This document shows positions 1-8,630 of a stretch of DNA of 64,000 bases, one piece after another. Under the pieces are notes generated by a model. It made no database searches, had not been told where the DNA came from, and worked only from the letters and a program-made list of their open reading frames with translations. The DNA comes from Aphis gossypii. Its lineage: Eukaryota > Arthropoda > Insecta > Hemiptera > Aphididae. Position 1 is the first letter of the stretch. The number at the start of each line of letters is the position of its first letter. The position numbers and the translations under genes are program-made. The stretch is taken from contig NC_065533.1 of the NCBI RefSeq assembly GCF_020184175.1, positions 58,504,351 to 58,568,350 of the forward strand. The letters run 5' to 3'.

Positions 1-133
1 TTCCGCTGGTAAATTGGTATATCTAGAATTTGATGAAAGTTTCATTTTGATTAGAGTTTGGCTGGAATTTTGTGGGTCAGATAAAGTTGGTAAAAAAAAA
101 GACAAAAAGCAGCTGCATTGGCATTTCGAAGTA
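1..133. other. Flank left of Polinton 1
   Basis: This is the sequence outside the Polinton terminus. An open frame on the plus strand begins at or before base 14 and runs without a stop into the Polinton end, so it may be the tail of a coding sequence interrupted by the insertion. I do not recognise it. The six bases before the terminus (128-133, GAAGTA) would be the left copy of a 6-bp target duplication. The partner cannot be checked because the other end of this Polinton is missing. Confidence 0.3.
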
Positions 134-480
134 AGTAGTATACATTTGTATGTTCTGCGCACTTTTGACTGCGGAGATTGCAAATTTTTAAGGGGGATTT
201 TTCCCCTCAAACTTTTTTTTTCTCCGCTGTACCAGTAAAAAACACTGATTTTTAAAAATTTAAAACCAATTATTTTTTCCCCTGTTACAAATAAAGTTTA
301 AACAGTGTATACACTATTTATTTCCCGTGTAACACAGACGGAGTATTCCGCTACAACCAATAAATTTTTTTCTATGTTACACATAAAGTTTTAGCAGTGT
401 ATATACACACTTCATAATTATATTTTTTAGTCATGTTTTTTTTAAAAAAATAAAAAATAATACGTTTTGGTTCAAAATAA
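134..480. repeat. Polinton 1 terminal repeat
   Basis: This region matches, in inverted orientation, the right terminus of Polinton 2 (24480-25034), and directly the left terminus at 19384-19769. It has a T-rich core with the blocks GACTGCGGAGATT and TCTCCGCTGTACCAG, then a T-rich leader up to the capsid stop codon. It holds one copy of the TCTCCGCT-bounded module, whereas the Polinton 2 ends hold two or three. Confidence 0.85.
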
Positions 481-533
481 AAAAAATATATTTATATGTA
501 TTGTCTCATTATTCTAAATTAATTTTAAATTGA

Positions 534-1712
534 TTAAACTAGTTTTCCTACTTTCCTAGTAAAAGGTACATATTCTACAATGCGATCATGAATTAATAAA
601 CAATAAGCAGTTACACCTGAAAGAGATTCTGATGCTTCAATTTCTAATTGAACATCTACTGATGAAGCTGTAGCTGAATCATTCTGTTTTGACGTATCGA
701 TAACAATAATTGGAGCTTGCGTTAGAAATGTAGATGGGCTTAATATCGGGTTCCGAATACTTTTTTCATAGTACGATTCTTGAAACGATGTATACATATC
801 ATATAATAAGGTAAAATTATTTTTAGCAAAATCCAAATTTAAATTATCATAAGGATATGCTATTGAGTTTAAAAATACTTTTACATTAGTTATATTACAA
901 TGATCGAATACACCACAATCTTTTTCTAACGATATTTTACGTCCCTTTTGTAATCCGATTATAATGAATCGAGGTTTTTCTAATTTTGAAGCAGTTTTTA
1001 GGTTCCATACAACTTTTTTTGTGGTTCCGAGTTCAGGATATTCAAAAGTTTCAAAAGATCTGAACGGGATAAACAAACTTTTTTCTTTTTCAATAAGTTT
1101 TAATAATTTTAACCTTTCTTCATCATCAACAGTAATATGTGGAACTTTCCAAACTATTTTATTCAAAACAACTTTTCCAGAATTTGTACGTCCACTAGTA
1201 ATTACTTTTAGAGCGTTTAAATCACTATGACTTCGAGTTAATATTAGTTCTAATCTAGAATTAACTAATATCTTTTTAAAGTCTTCAAATAGACCTAACC
1301 AATATTTTAACGGAAAGCATGCACTAAATTCTCCATTATTATTTGCTGGGTTTGAACTATTTTTAAAAATCCAACCAGCCTTTTCATAACAATTATAATT
1401 ATCGTGTTACCTGATAGATAACCTTTTAACGAACTGGTAATACCAAGTACACGTGTACTATCTACTTCTATTCCATTGATTTCAAGTCGTATTTGTTCAA
1501 AGAGATAGGAAAAACCGTTATTAGTAAGTTTATTTTCCAGCATCTGATACTACTTGACCTTCTAAATATTAAAGCTTTCATTCAGATACGGATAAACATC
1601 TGTTTGTTGGATTGATATGCGTATTCATCATTATTATTAAATGAAGTTGTATACGGTGTATATGAATGATATTCGATTTTCGTAATTTTAGAATCGGTTT
1701 CTGCTCTAATTT
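534..1712 (-). pseudogene. Polinton major capsid protein (double jelly-roll), broken
   Basis: Encodes the likely major virion shell protein. The C-terminal half (534-1166) is open, and the N-terminal half is open as 1307-1543 but in a shifted frame. Both align almost residue for residue with the gene at 23268-24475. In this copy the N-terminal coding region is damaged by small indels near 1400 and 1550 and by a deletion near 1700 that removes the start codon region. The stretch around 1170-1195, which is frameshifted in copy 2, is intact here. Assignment to the double-jelly-roll fold rests on family resemblance to insect Polinton capsid proteins and on position next to protease and minor capsid. 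I could not model the fold. Confidence 0.75.
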
Positions 1713-1714
1713 AT

Positions 1715-1851
1715 AACCTAAAGCCTTTAAAATTGTTTTATTTTTCGTTGTTATTTTTTTTACTTTATTCGATGTTACCGGTAACGCTTTAGTTATATGA
1801 CTAGCAACATTTATCTTTTGTAATGGGCTTATATTAAATTTTAATCCCCAT
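1715..1851 (-). pseudogene. Small basic protein remnant upstream of capsid gene
   Basis: This is the counterpart of the intact 55-residue lysine-rich ORF at 23114-23281. Here an extra G just after the start codon puts a stop six codons in, and the 3' end is lost in the same deletion that removed the capsid start. The downstream sequence still matches copy 2 closely. A role as a core or DNA-binding virion peptide is inference from its basic composition and its place between minor and major capsid genes. Confidence 0.5.
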
Positions 1852-1875
1852 CTTAAGATCCGAAAGGTTTAATAT

Positions 1876-2560
1876 GTAGATCGATTACTAATTTTTCACC
1901 TAAATTGTTTATCGGATTATGATCTTGATCAACTAATTGTATAGTTATTAAATCGATATTTGTTTTATTTAATTTATAATATATTAGGTTAGTTGGAGAT
2001 TGAATGACTTGGCATGTGGTTGTTGAATGAACCTTGAGCTATATTGCACATTACTTTTATTGAATTAACACTGTTTAAATTTACCACTTTCTTTGAACGA
2101 TGACCATCAATGTATTGCAAGTGTGGTTCATAATTTTTTTTTCAAATCCCAATAAAGGTCCTATACTGTTTGCTACGTTAAAACGTATTGTTGTATTACT
2201 GAATATGGTTGTCCTAAAATCTACTTGATCAATCCCGATATCAAAAGTTATTTTCTCTGTTAGTTTTATTCCAATGTATTCGTTAACATTATAAAAGTCA
2301 TCTATTTGCGTTAAAATTTGATTTTTAATATCCTTAATACCGTAACACCCCTTTTTCAGTGTGATAAAACAGGTTGGAAATTTATTATTATTTAGTAAAC
2401 GATCGGGGTTTCTAAATGTATTTCAAACTGGTTATTAGTTTCGTTTATGTTTGCAATGTATTATATGTTTGCAAAATTTAACAAAGCAATTTCCGAGTCA
2501 TCGTATACATCAATTGGTGGACAATAATGTACAGATAATGTGGTTGTATTACCAGATAAA
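1876..2560 (-). pseudogene. Polinton minor capsid (penton-like) protein, broken
   Basis: The sequence is collinear with 22343-23078 on the opposite strand. It lies between the protease and the small basic protein, the place where Polintons usually carry the single-jelly-roll penton protein. No frame stays open for more than a few dozen codons; the homology is carried by three frames in turn, so several indels have accumulated. Function is inferred from position and collinearity, not from a clear motif. Confidence 0.5.
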
Positions 2561-2955
2561 CTTAAAGTAACTGATTCTTGCACTGTAAAAAATTAAGACA
2601 TTAGTGTCCACAATTAAATGAATTAAAATCTTGATAATTTGAATTGTTATATATAATCGTGTTTCCTTTGAAATAGTTTTGTAATTCAATTGGTGGAGGT
2701 AAATCACCGAAGCTATCAAAATATACAACCTTGTCTTTAATTTTGTAAAACGCCACCCAATGACTTCCATCACCTGAAGATACGTCTAAGTTTATTATAC
2801 CACATTCAATTGTTCGTGGTTTTTTAGGTAAGTCATCTCGTGAAAAGACTCCTCGGAAATGATTGATATTAAACTTTGCAATGTATTTTATAATGTCTCT
2901 AGATGTGAGTGGTCTGTCAGGTAACGTTTTTATCAGTTTTTTTTCCTTGATCCAT
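2545..2955 (-). pseudogene. Polinton cysteine protease (adenain-like)
   Basis: Adenovirus-type maturation protease. The reverse strand encodes the catalytic His in a G-SHWVAFY context (about 2745-2770), an FDSFGD segment with the acidic residue, and the NCG-like end where the catalytic Cys should lie (about 2600), where the frame is disrupted. This copy retains the N-terminal part missing from copy 2: a segment resembling TLPDRPLTSRDI precedes the FRGVFSRDDLP block. A plausible start codon at 2955 overlaps the 3' end of the neighbouring small hydrophobic gene in another frame, and a homopolymer A tract follows it, where a frameshift occurs. It would process capsid precursors in virion assembly. 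Confidence 0.7.
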
Positions 2956-3240
2956 TATTGATTAAATTCAATCCGCTACCTTCCTTTTTTTTCGAATTTT
3001 GAATTGCATTATAAACACTAGCACTCCCAGACATTAAACTACCGAGAGCTGATAACCCTGCGAAAATAGGAATTAGAGGAATCGCACCTCCTGTCTGACC
3101 TGGTGTTAAAATCAATCTTTTACCATTAGGATTTTTCTTAACCTTTCTTTTTTTGCAGCTAGTGTTCTCTTTTTTATTTTTTTATTACTTTTATGTTTAC
3201 CTTTATAACTCATACCTATTTTTTGTTTAACCTTCATCAT
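2933..3240 (-). pseudogene. Small basic-hydrophobic virion protein (adenovirus pVI/pX-like in character)
   Basis: The open part (2933-3115, 60 codons) has a Gly-Gly, then the hydrophobic run IPLIPIFAGLSALGSLMSG, then a Lys-rich tail. The upstream sequence from an ATG near 3239 is strongly basic (repeated KK and RK) but one base out of frame, with the break near 3150. A basic N-terminus followed by GG and a hydrophobic or amphipathic segment is typical of small maturation-processed virion proteins beside Polinton proteases. I infer that role. It shares a short divergent intergenic region with the ATPase gene. Confidence 0.5.
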
Positions 3241-3372
3241 ACTTTATTTCAGTATTTATAAAGAAGTTTATAAAACCTTCACCAGTCTTATCTGATTTCT
3301 ACTTACAGGTTGAGCACACTATCTTTCACTGGTTATAAATTAAAAGATCCAGAGTATTTATAAGAAAAAAAA
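3241..3372. promoter_or_regulatory. Divergent intergenic region between virion and packaging genes
   Basis: About 130 bases separate the minus-strand small hydrophobic gene from the plus-strand ATPase gene. TATA-like words occur towards each side (TTTATAAAG near 3256 and TTATAAATTAAAAG near 3335). A shared bidirectional promoter is an inference from this layout. Confidence 0.3.
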
Positions 3373-4066
3373 ATGGATTTGATTGAACAGAAAGATAAAT
3401 TAGATATTTCGAACGTTGATACTCAAATAAAAAAAAAACGTCAAGACATGGACCGTTATTACCTGATACTATACGTGCTATTATAGTCGGTCCTAGTGGT
3501 TCAGGTAAAACAAATATAATATATGTATAATCTAATCACTCATGAAAACGGAATAAGATTTGAAAATATTTATTTATACTCAAAAACTTCTAATCAAGAA
3601 AAATATGTTTTATTAAAAAAAATAATAGATGATATAAAAGGTGCTAACATTTTATATTTTCAGACGCTGATAAAGTTATAAAACCGAATTTAACTAAAAA
3701 GAATTCTGTAATAATTTTCGATGATGTTTTATGTGGTCCGCAGTCGATAATAAGAGAATATTTCGGATGTGTAGACATTCAGGTGCTAGCTCTGTATTCT
3801 ATTTAGCACAAACATATTCTAAAATTCCGAAGCAACTGGTAAGAGCTAATTCAAATTTATTAATAATTCTAAAACAGGATGATACAAATTTAAAACATAT
3901 ATTCAATGATCATTCATCAGCAGATATGGATTTCTCAGAATTTCGGAAAATTTCTCATTTCTGCTGGAATCATAGTGATTACGGATTTATGGTTATTGAT
4001 AAAACACGTGAAATGAATGAAGGTAGATATAGATGTGGTTTTCATACTTTTTTAAAAAAAAAATAA
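3373..4066 (+). pseudogene. Polinton packaging ATPase (A32/FtsK-HerA type), frameshifted
   Basis: DNA-packaging ATPase. The start ATG at 3373 opens a frame that is lost after about 35 codons. The Walker A motif GPSGSGKT is read at about 3490-3515 in the next frame. The Walker B motif (IIFDDV) lies at about 3709-3726. The C-terminal third is the open frame 3731-4066, with the segment FYLAQTYSKIPKQLVR, a typical sensor-like region of this family. At least three frame changes are needed, so it is not functional. It heads the plus-strand block with the orphan ORF and integrase. Confidence 0.75.
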
Positions 4067-4118
4067 GTATATAAATATAGTTGTAATATAGACAAAATCT
4101 ACATAGTATTATCTTTAG

Positions 4119-5165
4119 TTGAAGGAAACAGATATATTAAGTTCATTATTTTCAATGAATAAAGATAAAGTTTTGTTAAACAATTTGATATTATCAAAAA
4201 AAAATATCAAACGTAAAATAATGAACATGAAGCGTGGTGTTATAGATTCTGATAACTATTTTCGCGAAACATTTATACCTTTACTCAAACCATTGACTTC
4301 AATTCCAGAAAAAAACACTTCATTTATTTCTGACACTACTAAAAAAAAAAATACCTTGATCACTAGTGATGGAGATAGCGAAAACGAATCAAATTCATCG
4401 TTCGATAATTTTTTAATTTCTAATCCTAAATTACAGCGATATGATAAATCGTATGGCATGCATTATGATTCGGTTAATGATCAACTTAAAATATCAGATA
4501 TTCCTGTCACTTTTGATCATGGTAACTTACGCTTGCTTGATAATTACTACCCTTGGACTAAAGGACTTTGGTCTTTATTATGTGAGAAAGTACCAAAAAA
4601 TATGACGATAGAAGATATGGAATCATATTATAATATTCTAAAAACAAGTAAAGTTTATTTAAAGGCAGACGGGAAACCTAAAACCTCAAGATATTTCAAA
4701 TGGATGAACGTTGTAAAACCTCTATATGATCGAATGAAAATTGATGAAAAACAATTAAATGAGGAAGTATTGAAAATAAATAACACAAAAGTTAAAACTC
4801 CTTCTCAATTAAAATTAAAAGAATTTGATAACTTTTTATCTAGCTCAGGCGCAAAACGAAGAAACATTATTAATGATACAGCCATATCAAATGAACCATT
4901 TGATTTTTCTTCTTCAGTGATTAATTCTAAATTTGAAGAACCTCCAACTGATCAGCTATTTAACTTTAGTTTATCACCGTCAGTTAAGAAAGGATCTGGT
5001 TTATATAAAGATGTAATACCTCATACACAATTAGTGTATTATGATGATCCAAATGAATTAGTTGTTAGATTAAATCTTTTAACATCGTCCCAAAATGCTG
5101 GTAATACTGGTGTAAATAATGAAATCATATCTATTATAGAAGAATTGGTGAGAGGAATATTATAG
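4119..5165 (+). CDS. Uncharacterised Polinton ORF, 348 aa
   Basis: This is the longest undamaged ORF of Polinton 1. The N-terminal third is rich in Lys, Ser and Asn and looks unstructured (DGDSENESNSSFDNF near residue 90). A central conserved-looking part contains LLDNYYPWTKGLWSLL (about residues 145-160) and KTSRYFKWMNVVKPLYDRM. The C-terminus has a hydrophobic VVRLNLLTSSQNAGNTG block and ends in an IIEELVR helix. Similar proteins accompany hemipteran Polintons as a domain of unknown function (I believe DUF8207, from memory). A TATA-like GTATATAAATATAG lies at 4068-4081. The stop is four bases before the integrase start. The listed start may be preceded by a shorter true start at a downstream ATG (codon 13). 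No function is claimed. Confidence 0.7.
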   Translation: MKETDILSSLFSMNKDKVLLNNLILSKKNIKRKIMNMKRGVIDSDNYFRETFIPLLKPLTSIPEKNTSFISDTTKKKNTLITSDGDSENESNSSFDNFLISNPKLQRYDKSYGMHYDSVNDQLKISDIPVTFDHGNLRLLDNYYPWTKGLWSLLCEKVPKNMTIEDMESYYNILKTSKVYLKADGKPKTSRYFKWMNVVKPLYDRMKIDEKQLNEEVLKINNTKVKTPSQLKLKEFDNFLSSSGAKRRNIINDTAISNEPFDFSSSVINSKFEEPPTDQLFNFSLSPSVKKGSGLYKDVIPHTQLVYYDDPNELVVRLNLLTSSQNAGNTGVNNEIISIIEELVRGIL

Positions 5166-5169
5166 TTTA

Positions 5170-6088
5170 ATGTCTACATTAGAGGGTTTAGCTAATGAGC
5201 TACATCGACCTGCAAGAAAAGTATTTCCAAGACGTAGTATAATAACACGATTTAAAGATGACCTTTGGCAAGCTGATTTAATGGATATGCAATCTCATTC
5301 TAAACAAAATCTTGGTTTTAAGTATATTTTAGTTGTTATAGATACATACACGAAATATGTATGGGTAGAATCATTGAAAAATAAAACAGGAAAAGAATGT
5401 ACAAAAGGTATGTTTAATATATTAAAACAAGCTAATCCAAAATTATTACAAACAGATAATGGTACAGAATTTTATAATAATCAATTTCAACAGTTAATGA
5501 AAAAAAATAAAATTAGACATTATAGTACGTATAGCGTTATCAAGTGTTCAATTGGAGAACGTGTTATACAAACTCTAAAAAATAATATATACAAACATTT
5601 TACTGCAACAGGTACATGGAATTGGTATAACAAAATATCAAAAATTATTTATAATTATAATCATACAAAACATAGATCAATTAAATGTACACCATATGAA
5701 GCTAGAATAAATACAAGTAAAATCAAATCAAATATACAAACAAATAAAACATTATATAAACCAAATTTAAAATTAATGATAAAGTAAGAATATCAAAATA
5801 TAAGCATCTATTTAGTAAAGGATACACCGAATTGGACAACAGAAATTTTCACAGTTTCAAAAGTTTTACATACAGAAGACAGAACCAATAACTTATCAGC
5901 TAAAGGATGGATCAAACAATATAATTCTAGGTAGTTTTTATGAGCAAGAAATTAAATTGACCGATTTTCCGAACACATTTCTAATTGAACGTATTATAAA
6001 AAAAGTTAAAGATAAAATGCTTGTTAAATGGATGGGTTTTGATTCCAGTCATAATTCATGGATATTATCGAAACATATTATTAAATAA
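5170..6088 (+). pseudogene. Polinton integrase (DDE, retroviral type) with C-terminal chromodomain
   Basis: Catalyses insertion of the element. The open part (5170-5787, 205 codons) is the RNase H-like core, with Asp36 in LWQADLMDM, Asp96 in LLQTDNGTEF and a Glu about 33 residues later in IGERVIQTL. After 5787 the frame shifts twice. The tail read in other frames to the stop near 6088 contains FLIERI, VKWMGF and NSWI, the signature of a chromodomain, which Polinton integrases carry for chromatin targeting. The spacing to the catalytic Glu is slightly shorter than the usual 35, so a small in-frame loss is possible. It converges with the polymerase gene. Confidence 0.85.
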
Positions 6089-6376
6089 ATTTTTTTTTTT
6101 TTTATATATATTTTACCTTTTTATAAAAATAAAAAAAAAACAGTATTAAATTAAATTATTTTAGTTATTCATATAATATTTTCCTTTCACTTTGAACGAC
6201 ACCTACTGATGATAATAATTTAAATTTAGAAATAATTATTATCACTAGATAGCGTGGAAAAAACACCTACTGATGATAATAATTTAATTTAGAAATAATT
6301 ATTATCACTAGATAGCGTGGAAAAAACACCTACTGATGATAATAATTTAAATTTAGAAATACTAATATCGATTTTC
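6089..6376. repeat. Tandem hairpin repeat between convergent integrase and polymerase genes
   Basis: Between the two gene ends lies a T tract, then about 2.6 copies of a 63-64 base unit at 6199-6361, starting ACACCTACTGATGATAATAA. Each unit contains GATAATAATT and AATTATTATC separated by about 13 bases, so each can fold into a hairpin. It may terminate transcription from both sides; that is inference. Confidence 0.8.
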
Positions 6377-8627
6377 TTAAACATAGTGAATATTAGAATA
6401 ATTATTTTTTAATTTATTATGTTCGTATGCTAGTGAATTAATCCCATCGTTTGTTATAAAAAGTTTATCATCGTTACCACTTAGTACAAGCTTATTCATT
6501 GTTTTAGAATGAACAACATGTTTATTCGATTGAATAAAATTCATATTTCTACAAGTTTGTTTATTATCAAGAGAGATATGGTTTATGTACGCATTTAATA
6601 CTTCTATATAATTTTTAAAATACATATGTTGATTAATTACATATTTTTTACACCTTTAGCTTTTTTAACCTCATCGTTGTTTTCAGTCTTGTAAGCATAT
6701 AATTTCGGTCTTAATGAAACAAATTCTTTTAAAATTTTTCCTCCATTTCATCTTTAAATAACCAGGTTGATTTTTATGATTTTCGCTAAAACAATAATGA
6801 TTTTTTGGATAGTTTGATGTATCAAAATACGGAAATAAATCATATCTAATATCATCAAAAAAATTAAATGTTCGAATATTATACATCAGAGAATCTGTAT
6901 CCGAATACAATAATCGTATTTTATTATTATATTTATTTTTCATTACATTATAATGAAAATCATACATAAATGTTTTCGAGACATCTAAAATTGCAGACCC
7001 TACATAAATTGCTTTATCGAATTTGATAGTTTCCTTATGTTGGTGAATAGCCATACGATGTTCAGAGTATATAGTTCTATCTTTAAAAGTATTTTTCATC
7101 ATCAATTTATTTGCTTGTTTATCTGATGAAACCAGTTTTAAAGAAACTCTAGTTCGAACACTCTCCATACATTTACCAAAAACGCTATTAATTAATAACT
7201 TCCAAAAATCTTTTTCAAATCTGTTTTTAGCTTCTCTCCTCATTCTCGTACATAGTTCGATATATGAGGCCATCCATTTAATCTGTGAAAATTTGATTGC
7301 TCGATGAATTTTTACTAATTTAAGACCATTAGCAATTGCTTGTTTTAAATTTTTATAGTGTAATATATATATTTTTTTTTTGATGATAAAGTAGTTAATA
7401 ATTTTTTAACTTTTGAATTTGGAAGACATTCGTTTAAAGGTAAAAACGGGAAATCATTATGTTTTTCATGTAAATATTCAGGATAATCAATATCAACTTC
7501 TAATATATATATACGACTTTTGAATCATCAGGAATTTTAGTAACATCTATGTTCAAGTCATCAACCCATTCGAAATCTTTGAAAGGTAGCTCAGTTAACA
7601 TCGATTTTCCATATAAATTTACACAATCAAGATATGTAATCCATGAAATTGATTTATTAGGATTATAGTTCAAACCTGTAATGTTTGGTATGTTTGCTTT
7701 AGCATATCTTTTAACTGATTGACAGATACCCCCTCTGATTGAGGATTCAAAATATAAAAGCATGTTATAATCAGTCAATTTTTCTAATTTAACCTTAGTA
7801 TATTTAAGCATACAATCGAAAACAAATCCTGGAGCAGTCATATAATGAGCAGGATCTAGACTAAGAGTAGATAAACATAAATCTCTAAAATTTTCGAACA
7901 CATCCGTTAGTATGGTGACATCAGTTTTCAAATAAAGATCACTATACTCACCCAAAGTTTTAATATTAAATACTTTCCAAATTTTTTTAGCATGAGAATA
8001 ATCATTATTATTAATTTCTTAATTTTTTAAAGAGTTATAAAATGCAGATTTTGAAGGTATTCGAGTTTCGTTTAATTTACTCCAACTATCAATATACTCA
8101 TAAGAGAAAACCCCTTTTCGTGTGACTAAATCAAATGTTTTATTAGAAAATAATTTTAAAGTTTCTTTAAACCTTGATTAATCTTCAAGTAAATTTTTTG
8201 CAAGCTCGCTTAATGAGGAGGCCATAAAACGGAATGTATCAACGAATTTTATACTAAATCTCGGAGCAACCTCTTTACTAAAAGATATATATTTTTCTAC
8301 AGAATTTGGAATAACATGTATATTCTTATCATTAAAACCAAGTTCTCGAATTATAAAGTGACTATCGTATGATAAGTTATGAAAAAAAATTGGAACAAAT
8401 GATGGGTTGGTTATTTCAAAATTACATTTTAAACAAATACATTGTCTATATTTACCAGTAATATGACAGTGATCTCTAACTTTATATAATTCATTTTCTT
8501 CAAAAGATAATAAACATATTTTACAAACCTTTGCTATTTGAAATTCTTTTTCCTCCTTTCCAGTCAACGTAATCATTGGTACATTAATTTGATAAATATC
8601 ATTTATTTTTTTTGAAATATCAATCAT
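6377..8627 (-). pseudogene. Polinton protein-primed DNA polymerase B, N-terminus missing
   Basis: Replicates the element. Reading from 8627 downwards: a Cys/His segment (CKIC, DHCHITGKYR, CLKCN) of the endonuclease-VII-like zinc type common in these polymerases; the Exo II region FHNLSYDSHFI; VDTFRFMASSL; Exo III YSDLYLKTD (about 7930); polymerase motif A YLDCVNLYG (about 7620); motif B KLLINSVFGK (about 7190); motif C YSDTDSLMY (about 6890); and a C-terminal block NKLVLSGNDDK (about 6480). Four separate open pieces (8178-8627, 7500-7955, 6683-7273, 6377-6625) are joined by frameshifted but recognisable coding sequence. Exo I and the terminal-protein region are absent because the gene is cut at the LINE. 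Confidence 0.88.
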
Positions 8628-8630
8628 ATT

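Larger units (their letters stand above)
134..8630 (-). mobile_element. Polinton/Maverick element, copy 1, right side truncated
   Basis: The element opens with AGTAGTATAC, the AG start typical of Polinton termini, and carries the diagnostic gene set: double-jelly-roll capsid, minor capsid, adenovirus-type protease, small hydrophobic protein, FtsK/HerA-like packaging ATPase, retroviral-type integrase with chromodomain, and protein-primed polymerase B. Virion genes point towards the left terminus and ATPase, orphan ORF and integrase point right. The polymerase converges on the integrase. The second terminus and the polymerase N-terminus are gone, cut at the LINE junction near 8630. Most genes have one or more frameshifts, so the copy is dead. 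The strand follows the capsid genes. Polintons are virus-like self-synthesising transposons; this is an endogenous relic. Confidence 0.92.

Noticed and set aside
6199..6361. CRISPR array
   Set aside because: Units are directly adjacent with no unique spacers, in eukaryotic transposon sequence.
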